From Methylobacterium sp. R2-1 (lineage in GTDB: Bacteria; Pseudomonadota; Alphaproteobacteria; Rhizobiales; Beijerinckiaceae), in contig NZ_JACHWM010000017.1 in the NCBI RefSeq assembly GCF_014191355.1, positions 1-64,000 on the forward strand: DNA of 64,000 nt, given 5' to 3'. The notes under the pieces are model-generated. The model did no database searches. It saw only the letters and a program-made list of their open reading frames with translations, and had not been told where the DNA came from. This document shows positions 26,594 through 34,559 of this stretch, piece by piece. Made by a program: the position numbers and the translations under genes. Each line of letters opens with the position of its first letter. Position 1 is the first letter of the stretch.

Positions 26594-27745
26594 CTACGGC
26601 AGTTCGCGCACGGTTACCCGGCCGCGCTCCACCGAGAGCGCCATGCGCCCATGCTTGAGGGCCAGGGCCTTGTCACCGAACAGGCTGCGGCGCCAGCCCT
26701 GAAGAACGGCTACGTCGGCCGCGTCGTCTTCGGCCAGCGCCTCGAGGTCGTCCACGGTTGCGATGATCTTGGGCGCCACACCCTCGGCCTCCGCTACCGC
26801 CTTGAGCAGCACCTTGAGGAGATCAACCAGTGCACCGTTGCCGCCGCGGGATCGGCTGCGCTCGGGCAGCGCGATCTGCGAGAGGTCGCGGGCGAAACCT
26901 CGCTCGACCGCGGCGAGGATCTCGGTGCCGGTGCGCGAGCGCTCGAAGCCGGCGGGGATGGTGCGCAGCCGCCCGAGCGCCTCGACGCTGCGAGGCCCGG
27001 CGGTGGCGATATCGATGACCGCTTCATCTTTGAGGATGCGCCCACGGGGCACGTTGCGGCTCTGTGCCTCCGCCTCACGCCAGCCAGCCACCTCCATCAG
27101 CACAGCGATCTCGCGCGGCTTGCGCATCCGTCCGGCGAGCCGGCGCCAGGCTTGGGCGGGCTCCGCCTGATAGGTTTCGGGTGAGGTGAGGACCGCCATC
27201 TCCTCATCGAGCCAGAGGCCGCGATCGGTGCTCAGCAGCTCGGCAGCGAGCACTTGGTAGATCGTCACGAGATGCGTGACGTCCGACAGGGCGTAGGCGA
27301 GCTGCGCCTCGGAGAGGGGCCGGCGCGACCAATCGGTGAAACGGGAAGATTTGTCGATGCGCGCCTTGGCGACATCGTTGACGAGCTGCTCGTAGGAGAC
27401 GGAGTCACCGTAGCCGCAGACCATGGCCGCGACCTGCGTGTCGAAGAACGGGTGCGGCAGGAGCCCGCCGAGCAACCAGATGATTTCCAGATCTTGCCGC
27501 GCCGAATGAAACACCTTCACGGTGCTCTCGTCGGCCATCAGTCCGAAGAACGGCTGGAGATCGAGATCTTTCGCCAGCGGATCAACGAGGCAGGCGAACC
27601 CGTCCGGACCCGCCATCTGGATCAGGCAGAGCTTCGGGTAATAGGTCGTCTCACGCATGAACTCCGTATCGACGGTCACGAAGGGCTGCGCGGCGAGCCG
27701 GGCACAGGCGTCGGACAAGGCCTGCGTTGCGGAGATCAGTTCCAT
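26594..27745 (-). CDS. rnd: Ribonuclease D
   Basis: RNase D trims the 3' ends of tRNA precursors. The 383-residue product has the DEDDy exonuclease domain: FVTVDTEFMRE (DxE) near residue 22, VKVFHSARQDLEIIW near 75 and the YxxxD motif AYALSDVTHLVTIYQ near 150. An HRDC domain follows from about residue 205 (PAQAWRRLAGRMRKPRE), then a second helical domain. Length and order are normal. It stands alone in its transcription direction. Confidence 0.95.
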   Translation of the reverse strand: MELISATQALSDACARLAAQPFVTVDTEFMRETTYYPKLCLIQMAGPDGFACLVDPLAKDLDLQPFFGLMADESTVKVFHSARQDLEIIWLLGGLLPHPFFDTQVAAMVCGYGDSVSYEQLVNDVAKARIDKSSRFTDWSRRPLSEAQLAYALSDVTHLVTIYQVLAAELLSTDRGLWLDEEMAVLTSPETYQAEPAQAWRRLAGRMRKPREIAVLMEVAGWREAEAQSRNVPRGRILKDEAVIDIATAGPRSVEALGRLRTIPAGFERSRTGTEILAAVERGFARDLSQIALPERSRSRGGNGALVDLLKVLLKAVAEAEGVAPKIIATVDDLEALAEDDAADVAVLQGWRRSLFGDKALALKHGRMALSVERGRVTVRELP

Positions 27746-27839
27746 GAACTGGCTATACCGAAGGTCGTGCGCTATCGCGAGCCGACGAGAGCCCTCTTGT
27801 CCCCACGCGATTGCATGGAAACGCGAAAACTTCGTCGGC

Positions 27840-28262
27840 TCACGCCGCCCGACGAGGGTTGCGCGGTCCGCGCGCCTTGCGCTGCGCCTCGGCGCGGGCC
27901 AGCAGCCAATCGAGGATGCCGGTTTCGATGCGCGTGCCGGAAGCGGGCTCGGTCAGCCGCCGAATGCGATCGGCACGCAAGCCGCGGTAGAGGCCGTGCG
28001 CCCGGTCCGTCCCACCGAGCAGAGTGCGGCCGGGCCCGAGCTTCAGCTCGCGCGCGTCCAGGGTACGGGTCGTCCAGGCGCCGCGAGCATCCTCGTAGAC
28101 GACCTCGAACGTCCCTTCGAGCAGCAGCGTCCGCCAGAGGTCCTGACCCTCGCCGGCTCGGGCCGGCGCGGCCGGGCGACGGGCCCGGCGGCCGGGCGCC
28201 TTGATGGGATGAAAGTCTCGAAATTCCATGGTGTTGATATGGGATTTGGCCGTGTTTTCCAC
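27840..28262 (-). CDS. Hypothetical protein, possibly WYL-like, 140 aa
   Basis: The central part (EVVYEDARGAWTTRTLDARE, then LYRGLRADRIRRLTEPASG) resembles the end of a WYL ligand-binding domain, with the typical spacing of strand and RxxRI motif. The protein has no helix-turn-helix and is half the usual size, so this is tentative. A basic, Arg/Pro-rich N-terminus and C-terminus flank it. Start choice is open: GTG 28262 or ATG 28229. It may be a stand-alone ligand sensor. Confidence 0.55.
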   Translation of the reverse strand: MENTAKSHINTMEFRDFHPIKAPGRRARRPAAPARAGEGQDLWRTLLLEGTFEVVYEDARGAWTTRTLDARELKLGPGRTLLGGTDRAHGLYRGLRADRIRRLTEPASGTRIETGILDWLLARAEAQRKARGPRNPRRAA

Positions 28263-28397
28263 AAGCGCGCGCAGAGATTTCCGGTGCCGTCATGACGCGG
28301 TGCGGAAACGAACTTTGCCTTCGAAATCGCATTGTATCCGGGCTAAGGTCACGCTTGGCGGGGACGGGCGAAAAGCGGGTTCGCGGGAGAGGCGAAA

Positions 28398-29654
28398 ATG
28401 GGTGAGACACGGTTCCGAGCGGCGCGCTGGGCGCTCGCGGGGATGCTGGCTGCGGTCTTCAGCGCCTGCCTCCATCCGGCGCCCTCGCGCGCCCAGAGTT
28501 TCCAGACCGCGGCCGTCCACGCGATCCTGATCGATGCCGAGTCCGGCTCGGTGCTGTTCGAAAAGGCGGCCGACGAGCCGTTCTCTCCGGCAAGCATGGC
28601 CAAGCTGATGACCGCGGAAATCGTGTTCCGTGCCATCAAGGAGGGGCGTCTTTCCATGGACACCGAGTTTACGGTGACCGAGGACGCGTGGCGCCGCGGC
28701 GGGGCGGGGGGGGGTGGCTCCTCGATGTTCGCGCAGGTGAACAGCCGCATCAAGCTCTCCGACCTTCTGCGCGGCCTGATCGTGCAATCGGGCAATGACG
28801 CGGCGATCACCATCGCCGAGAACATGGCGGGCACCGAGGAAGCCTTCGCTGGGATGATGAACCAGCGCGCCAAGGAGATCGGACTGACGCGCTCGACCTT
28901 CCGCAACGCGACCGGCTACTCGGCCCCCGACCAGAAAGTGACCGCCCGCGACATGGCGCGGATCGCCCAGTACCTCATCGATACCTACCCCGAGTTCTAC
29001 AAGATCTATTCCGAGCGCGAATTCACTTGGAACAAGATCAAGCAGCAGAACCGCAACCCGCTCCTGACTCTCGACATCGGCGCCGACGGCCTGAAGACCG
29101 GCTATCTTGAGGAATCGGGCTACGCGCTCACCGGATCAGCGGTGCAAAACGGTCAGCGGCTCATCATGGTCGTCTCCGGCCTGAAGACCGCGCGGGACCG
29201 CGCGGCGGAGGCTCGCAAGATGATGGAATGGGGTTTCCGCGCCTTCGAGCCGCGGCAGGTCTTCGCCGCGAACGAGACCGTGGCCGATGTCTCGGTCTTC
29301 GGCGGCGAGAAGGGCTCGGTGCAGGTGGTGGCCAAGAAGCCGGTGCGCCTGTTGCTCCCCCGCGGCGCAACCGACCGTGTCACGGCCAAGGTCGTCTATC
29401 AGGGTCCGCTCGTTGCACCGGTCGAGCAGGGCCGCGAGGTCGGCCGGCTGCGCATCACTCGCGGCGACGCGATCGCCCTCGAGCAGCCGATCTATGCCGG
29501 CGAGACGGTGGAGGCCGGCACCCTGTCGCAGCGGGCGCTCGACGCGGCGCTCGAGGTCGGCACCGACCTCTTCCGCCGTGCCTTCGAGAAGGCCAAGGGC
29601 GGTAACGGCTCCGGTGGCACGTCCGCCGCGGGCGCGGCGAGCGGCAACTCGTGA
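28398..29654 (+). CDS. D-alanyl-D-alanine carboxypeptidase (class C low-molecular-weight PBP)
   Basis: The 418-residue product has a signal peptide (residues 1-32) and the penicillin-binding motifs in order: SMAK near residue 66, SGN near 133 and LKTG near 233. A C-terminal beta-rich PBP5-like domain then follows. It removes the terminal D-Ala from peptidoglycan stem peptides in the periplasm. The C-terminus is a short Gly/Ser/Ala tail rather than a clear amphipathic anchor. Confidence 0.93.
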   Translation: MGETRFRAARWALAGMLAAVFSACLHPAPSRAQSFQTAAVHAILIDAESGSVLFEKAADEPFSPASMAKLMTAEIVFRAIKEGRLSMDTEFTVTEDAWRRGGAGGGGSSMFAQVNSRIKLSDLLRGLIVQSGNDAAITIAENMAGTEEAFAGMMNQRAKEIGLTRSTFRNATGYSAPDQKVTARDMARIAQYLIDTYPEFYKIYSEREFTWNKIKQQNRNPLLTLDIGADGLKTGYLEESGYALTGSAVQNGQRLIMVVSGLKTARDRAAEARKMMEWGFRAFEPRQVFAANETVADVSVFGGEKGSVQVVAKKPVRLLLPRGATDRVTAKVVYQGPLVAPVEQGREVGRLRITRGDAIALEQPIYAGETVEAGTLSQRALDAALEVGTDLFRRAFEKAKGGNGSGGTSAAGAASGNS

Positions 29655-29690
29655 GGTTCACGGTGATCCCGGACCCGACTGGTCCGGGCT

Positions 29691-31592
29691 TCAGGGAGCG
29701 GCGGAGACGTTCGCGGGTGCGTAGGCGCGGAGACCGAGCGGCAGGTCCGCTCCGGGCCGCCGGATGGAATCCGGGGCGGCACTCTTCAGAGCGTCGTCTC
29801 CTCCCGGATGCGAATCTGCGCTCGCTCGAACGCTCACCGCATTCCAAGGGCCGGTGATCTCGAATTGCGTGGCCGTCGGCGGCGTTCCGTCGGAGGCATT
29901 CATCCGCGACTGGACTTCGGCCCGAGCCTGGAAGCGGCGGTCGGCCAGAGCGACCCGCCCAATCAGTGAGGCGCCGAGCGTGCGGGAGGCGAGCCGGCCC
30001 TCGACGATCTCGCCGACGCCGTCGGCGAACAGCAGCGTCACGGCGGCGTGCTCGAATGGCGTCCGGCCGTTGCGCCGCGCCAGCGCACCCGGCGCCATCG
30101 TCCCGCCGCGGTGGATGACGTCGGCGAGGTCGAGCCCGGACAGGGCACCGTCCTCGCTCTCCAGGGCGACCCGGCCTGAAACGGATCGCGCCAGGGCCCC
30201 GACATCATGCCCGGCGGCCTCCAGGGTGAGGGTCCCTCGCGTAGCCCCGACCATCCAGCGGGCTTGTCCAAGATCGTCCAGAAGGGCACCGAGATCGAGC
30301 CCGTCGAAGCTGCCCTGGGCCTTGACCCGCGTCAGTGCCGCCGCCGACTCCCCGGCGGCGAGGGAAACGCGGCCCTTGACCATGCCGCCCCGCACGTTGG
30401 CGCGGCCGAGGGAGGCTTCGATGCCGTCCTCGCGGACGAGGACGCTGGAGGCGAGATCCGACAGTTGCACCGGACCGATCCGGGCGCTGCCGGCGGAGAT
30501 CCGCAGATCGAGATCACCCCCGGTAAACGGCCGTAGGTCGAGGGATCGCGCACGCCACGCCCGGTCGTCGGCGTGATCGAAGCCCGTCAGCCGCAGAAGG
30601 CCGGCGAGCAGGGGCGAGAGGTTGAGGTTTTCGGCCGCGAGGGTGGCCTGTACCGCGGTGCGCTGCGGGCCGAAGGTGGCCGAGCCCGCGCCCTCGAGGC
30701 TGTTGCCGTCGCTGCGCACGGTGACGCTGGGGAACTGGATCTGACCCGAGCCGGCCTCGAAGCTGCCCTCCACCGAGAAGTCTTCGATGAAGGGCGACAG
30801 GGCGAGGCCTCCGCCGGTGAGCGCCAGAGTCCTGTGGAGGGAGTGGGTCTGAAGGCGTCCGGTGCCGACGGCCTTCAGACCGTCGCGTACGCTGCCGCTA
30901 CCCTCGGCGTTCAGCGAACCGGTCGGCCAAGTCAGGGCGACGGTGAACGGGCTCTCACCGCCGGAGAGGAGAGCGTAGGGGCGCAGACCCGCGAGCGTGA
31001 TCCGGGCGCTGCCGTCGCTCCAGCGGAAGCCTCCGGTCAAAGCGAGGCTCTCGCTCCAGGTCGGCCAGGAGACCGTGAGATCGACGTCGCGGACGGTGCG
31101 CAGCGCTCCGACCCGCGGATCGAGGCCGGTGACCGCGCAGCGTGCGAGGATGACCCGCCGCGGCCGGTCCCCGTCTTCGCCGGCGATGCTGTGGGTCAGC
31201 CGCTCGGACGCGCTCGACCATCGGGTATCCCCGGCTTCCTGCGGCAGCACCACCTCGGCGCCGTCGAGAGTCAAGGAATCGACTTCGACCCGGCCCGTGA
31301 GCAGGGCGGCGAGGCCGAGCTGAAGCGAGAGGCTTCCGCCCGAGGCCAGAACCGGCCCACCTGCATTGCCCTCGGTCAGGCGGATATCCTGGAACACGAT
31401 CCGCGGAAGCGGGAGCAGCACCACCTCGGTGCGCCCCTGGGCCGCGAGTGCCACGCCCCAGCTCTGCTGCAGGCCGCCGCTCACGAAGCGGGCTGCGCTG
31501 GGGGCCTCGACCGACCAAGGCAGGCAGCCGGCCACCAAAGCCGTGGCGAGAAGCCCAAGTCCGAGGGCGGAAAGGGTGCGGCGCAGCGACAT
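29691..31592 (-). CDS. AsmA-family protein
   Basis: The 633-residue product starts with one transmembrane helix (SALGLGLLATALVAGCLPW), followed by AsmA-type beta-rich repeats. An early domain has LPLPRIVFQDIRLTEGNAGG near residue 65, and a C-terminal AsmA_2-like region has GLDLADVIHRGG near 525. AsmA-family proteins bridge inner and outer membranes and are implicated in phospholipid transport. GGAG precedes ATG 31592; a longer frame to 31808 has no support. It is convergent with the carboxypeptidase gene. Confidence 0.88.
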   Translation of the reverse strand: MSLRRTLSALGLGLLATALVAGCLPWSVEAPSAARFVSGGLQQSWGVALAAQGRTEVVLLPLPRIVFQDIRLTEGNAGGPVLASGGSLSLQLGLAALLTGRVEVDSLTLDGAEVVLPQEAGDTRWSSASERLTHSIAGEDGDRPRRVILARCAVTGLDPRVGALRTVRDVDLTVSWPTWSESLALTGGFRWSDGSARITLAGLRPYALLSGGESPFTVALTWPTGSLNAEGSGSVRDGLKAVGTGRLQTHSLHRTLALTGGGLALSPFIEDFSVEGSFEAGSGQIQFPSVTVRSDGNSLEGAGSATFGPQRTAVQATLAAENLNLSPLLAGLLRLTGFDHADDRAWRARSLDLRPFTGGDLDLRISAGSARIGPVQLSDLASSVLVREDGIEASLGRANVRGGMVKGRVSLAAGESAAALTRVKAQGSFDGLDLGALLDDLGQARWMVGATRGTLTLEAAGHDVGALARSVSGRVALESEDGALSGLDLADVIHRGGTMAPGALARRNGRTPFEHAAVTLLFADGVGEIVEGRLASRTLGASLIGRVALADRRFQARAEVQSRMNASDGTPPTATQFEITGPWNAVSVRASADSHPGGDDALKSAAPDSIRRPGADLPLGLRAYAPANVSAAP

Positions 31593-31957
31593 TGCACTCC
31601 GTGGGCGGGCGATACGGATCGGATCGGACCGAACCGCATCGGCGTGACGAGCCGTGCGATCCGCCTGCTTAGCCGGTTCCGGTCCTCCTGTCTCGCGGAC
31701 GGGACGAGACCGGCCCGCAACGCGGTGGATGGCGCGGCCGTGCTGTGGAGAAGGACCGGGTGCGGCCCCTTCGACCCGGCGGACGGTTACGGCGCGGGAT
31801 TTTTGCATCGCTCATAAATGCGTCGCCGGTTTGACGAAGACGGTCTTGCGTTGCACACCCGATCGCCATCGATCGGGAGGGCGGCCGGCCGCCGCATCAA
31901 AATGCCCGAAGCTTGGCCACGTTCGCTACGGCGGAAGACGAGGAAGGGACGCTGTCG

Positions 31958-32695
31958 ATGAAGAAGGTCTACCCGGATCCGAAGGCCGCGCTCGCCGGCC
32001 TCCTGCGCGACGGCATGACGATCATGGCCGGCGGCTTCGGCCTGTGCGGCATCCCGGACGAGCTGATCGACGCGATCCAGGCCTCCGGTGTGAAGGATCT
32101 GACCGTCGTCTCCAACAATGCCGGCATCGACGGCGTGGGGCTGGGCAAGCTGCTCGATACCCGCCAGGTCAAGAAGATGATCTCGTCCTATGTCGGCGAA
32201 AACAAGGAATTCGCCCGCCAGTATCTCGGCGGCGAACTCGAGATCGAGTTCAACCCGCAGGGCACGCTGGCCGAGCGCATCCGCGCCGGGGGTGCCGGCA
32301 TCCCGGCCTTCTTCACCAAGACCGGCGTCGGCACCAAGGTCGCCGAAGGCAAGGAAGTGCGCGAGTTCGACGGTGAGAGCTACGTGATGGAGCGCGGTCT
32401 GTTCGCGGATCTGGCGATCGTCCACGCCTGGAAGGGCGATACCGAAGGCAACCTCGTCTATCGGAAGACGGCGCGCAACTTCAATCCGATGATGGCCACC
32501 GCCGCCGAGGTGACGGTTGCCCAGGTCGAGCACCTCGTCGAGCCGGGCAAGATAGACCCCGACCACATCCACACACCGGGCATCTTCATCGGCCGCATCC
32601 TCCACGTGCCGGTGCGCGAGAAGCGCATCGAGCAGCGCACCGTGCGCAAGCGCAAGGAGCCGGAAGCGGCGGCGGCCGGCGGCGGCCAGATCTGA
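31958..32695 (+). CDS. scoA: 3-oxoacid CoA-transferase, subunit A
   Basis: With subunit B this enzyme moves CoA from succinyl-CoA to acetoacetate, feeding ketone bodies or polyhydroxybutyrate breakdown products into the TCA cycle. The 245-residue protein begins MKKVYPDPKAAL, with the family motif MAGGFGLCGIPDELIDAI near residue 26 and NPQGTLAERIRAGGAGIPAF near 102. AGGAAGGGA upstream supports ATG 31958. The C-terminus has a lysine/alanine-rich tail. Subunit B follows after 107 bp. Confidence 0.93.
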   Translation: MKKVYPDPKAALAGLLRDGMTIMAGGFGLCGIPDELIDAIQASGVKDLTVVSNNAGIDGVGLGKLLDTRQVKKMISSYVGENKEFARQYLGGELEIEFNPQGTLAERIRAGGAGIPAFFTKTGVGTKVAEGKEVREFDGESYVMERGLFADLAIVHAWKGDTEGNLVYRKTARNFNPMMATAAEVTVAQVEHLVEPGKIDPDHIHTPGIFIGRILHVPVREKRIEQRTVRKRKEPEAAAAGGGQI

Positions 32696-32802
32696 GTCGA
32701 ACATCGGCCGAGAGGCCACGAGCGCGACGGCGCGTCGCCGCCCCTGCGGCGGACGGCACATCGTCGCTCCGAGGATGCGCCAAACGAGGGAACGTCAAGA
32801 CC

Positions 32803-33462
32803 ATGGCCTGGACCCGTGAGCAGATGGCGGAGCGCGCCGCCCGGGAGCTGGAAGACGGCTTCTACGTGAATCTCGGCATCGGCATTCCGACGCTGGTATC
32901 GAACTACATCCCCGAGGGCATGTCGGTGCAGTTGCAATCCGAGAACGGCATGCTCGGCATGGGGCCGTTCCCCTACGAGGGCGAGGAGGATCCCGACCTC
33001 ATCAACGCCGGCAAGCAGACCATCACCGCGCTGCCGACCACGAGCTACTTCTCCTCGGCCGACTCTTTCGGAATGATCCGCGGCGGCCACATCGACCTGT
33101 CGATCCTCGGCGCGATGCAGGTGGCGCAGAACGGCGACCTCGCCAACTGGATGATCCCCGGCAAGATGGTGAAGGGGATGGGCGGGGCGATGGATCTCGT
33201 CGCCGGCGTGAAGAAGGTCGTCGTGGTGATGGAGCACGTCGCCAAGGGCAAGGACGGCTCCGAGAGCCCGAAGCTCCTGAAGGCCTGCGACCTGCCGCTC
33301 ACCGGCACGCAGGTGGTCGACATGGTGATCACCGATCTCGGCGTGTTCACCATCGACAAGAAGGGCGAGGGCGGCATGACGCTCGTCGAGCTCGCCGAGG
33401 GCGTCACCGAGGACGAGATCCGCGCCAAGACGGAAGGCGCGTTCAAGGTCGCGCTGAGGTGA
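32803..33462 (+). CDS. scoB: 3-oxoacid CoA-transferase, subunit B
   Basis: This is the catalytic partner of the preceding gene. The 219-residue product has YVNLGIGIPTLVSNYI near residue 21 and the catalytic glutamate in QSENGMLGMGPFP near residue 47, which forms the glutamyl-CoA thioester. GMIRGGHIDLSILGAMQV follows near 88. Length and order match two-subunit enzymes of proteobacteria. Confidence 0.95.
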   Translation: MAWTREQMAERAARELEDGFYVNLGIGIPTLVSNYIPEGMSVQLQSENGMLGMGPFPYEGEEDPDLINAGKQTITALPTTSYFSSADSFGMIRGGHIDLSILGAMQVAQNGDLANWMIPGKMVKGMGGAMDLVAGVKKVVVVMEHVAKGKDGSESPKLLKACDLPLTGTQVVDMVITDLGVFTIDKKGEGGMTLVELAEGVTEDEIRAKTEGAFKVALR

Positions 33463-33481
33463 GGCGCAGAGCCCGGACAGG

Positions 33482-33507
33482 AAGGCGGCCCGTTTCGGGA
33501 CGCCTTT
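33482..33507 (+). terminator. Probable terminator of the CoA-transferase pair
   Basis: AAGGCGGCCCG, loop TTT, CGGGACGCCTTT: ten pairs with one mismatch, 20 bp after the scoB stop. The T-run is only three long, so efficiency is uncertain. Confidence 0.55.
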
Positions 33508-33634
33508 CGCCCGCCGCGGGCTGGCATGGCTAAGCAGGCATTAATCGGGATCGTCGAAAGCTTCGCATCGGCCGGGACGGCGCCGTGAGAGCGCACCGGT
33601 CGGGGAGCTTTTCGCGATACGAAGGTGCGTGTGT

Positions 33635-34042
33635 ATGCGTAGCGTTCCGGGAACGGACAACGTCATCCCCTTTCGCCGACCGGCTGCGGCGCGGCAGGGA
33701 GCCATCGCCTCCGAGTTCGGGGCCGTCGCGGCACCACGGAGCCGCTCGCGGGCCGACCAGCGCAGCCTGATGGACGCGGTCTACGCGACGGGCAGCTTGC
33801 GGGTGCCGGCGGGTGACCGCGAGACCAAGCTGATCGCCTCGCGTCTCCAAGTCTACGGCTTCCTGACCATCGAGGAGATGGGCGAGGACGGCTCGCTGCG
33901 CCGCCTGCGTCCCTCCGAGGCGATCCGCGCCCGCTCCGAGCGGCCTTGGCGTCTGTCGAAGGCGGGCTACAGCACCGGCCTCGCGGTGACGATCCCCTCC
34001 GTCGACGATTTTCTGTTCGAGCCGACGGGTCTGCCGGCCTGA
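33635..34042 (+). CDS. Hypothetical 135-aa protein
   Basis: I do not recognise the family. The product has an Arg/Ala-rich N-terminal third, then a compact segment LMDAVYATGSLRVPAGDRET and IASRLQVYGFLTIEEMGEDG that looks like a small alpha/beta domain, and a hydrophobic C-terminus. No signal peptide. GAAGG precedes the ATG by 9 bp; a GTG two codons earlier is also possible. Confidence 0.6.
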   Translation: MRSVPGTDNVIPFRRPAAARQGAIASEFGAVAAPRSRSRADQRSLMDAVYATGSLRVPAGDRETKLIASRLQVYGFLTIEEMGEDGSLRRLRPSEAIRARSERPWRLSKAGYSTGLAVTIPSVDDFLFEPTGLPA

Positions 34043-34154
34043 TCGTTTCTTTCGCCATCGGCGCCCGGCTGTCCACGAGCCCCCGGGCGCCCTCGCAGGA
34101 TCGGCCTTGCCTGCGCTTTGACCATTCGCACGGACGCCTCCTAGAAGCGTGGCC

Positions 34155-34520
34155 ATGCGCGAGCACCCGCACCGATCCGTGCACGGCCGCGCGATCATCG
34201 GGGTGATCGCGCTCTATGCGCTCGTACTCCAGGCCTTCCTCACGGTCCTCGCGCCCGCCGTGCCGCGCCTCGATGGCGGCATTCTCTGTGCGGAGCACGC
34301 GACGTCCGAACAGCCGGCCGAGGATGGTCAGACCTGCGGTCATCACGCCTGCTGCACCCAAGTCCAGGCCGTAAGCCTGTTGCCGCCGCCACAGGCAGCC
34401 TCTTCCCTCGCCGCGTGGTCGCCGCGCGCCGTGCCGCTTCCCTGGCGGGCCGTGGCGGCGATCCGTGCCCGCGCCCCGCCGGATCAGGGCACTGGTCCCC
34501 GAGGTCCGCCCGTCGTCTGA
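34155..34520 (+). CDS. DUF2946-like small envelope protein
   Basis: The 121-residue product has an N-terminal helix (about residues 13-35, IIGVIALYALVLQAFLTVLA). A cysteine/histidine cluster follows: ILCAEHA and CGHHACCTQ near residues 44-70, the pattern of DUF2946 proteins. A Pro/Ala-rich tail follows. Such genes often sit beside TonB receptors and copper-handling genes. The C/H cluster could bind metal, which is inference. The TonB receptor follows 39 bp later. Confidence 0.7.
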   Translation: MREHPHRSVHGRAIIGVIALYALVLQAFLTVLAPAVPRLDGGILCAEHATSEQPAEDGQTCGHHACCTQVQAVSLLPPPQAASSLAAWSPRAVPLPWRAVAAIRARAPPDQGTGPRGPPVV

Positions 34521-34559
34521 GCCGATCGCCGCGATCCCTCAGAGACGGACCTCGAAACC

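Noticed and set aside
30573..31817. Rightward 414-codon frame opposite the AsmA-like gene
   Set aside because: Arg/Gly/Glu-rich shadow frame; the leftward frame has a signal helix and AsmA motifs.
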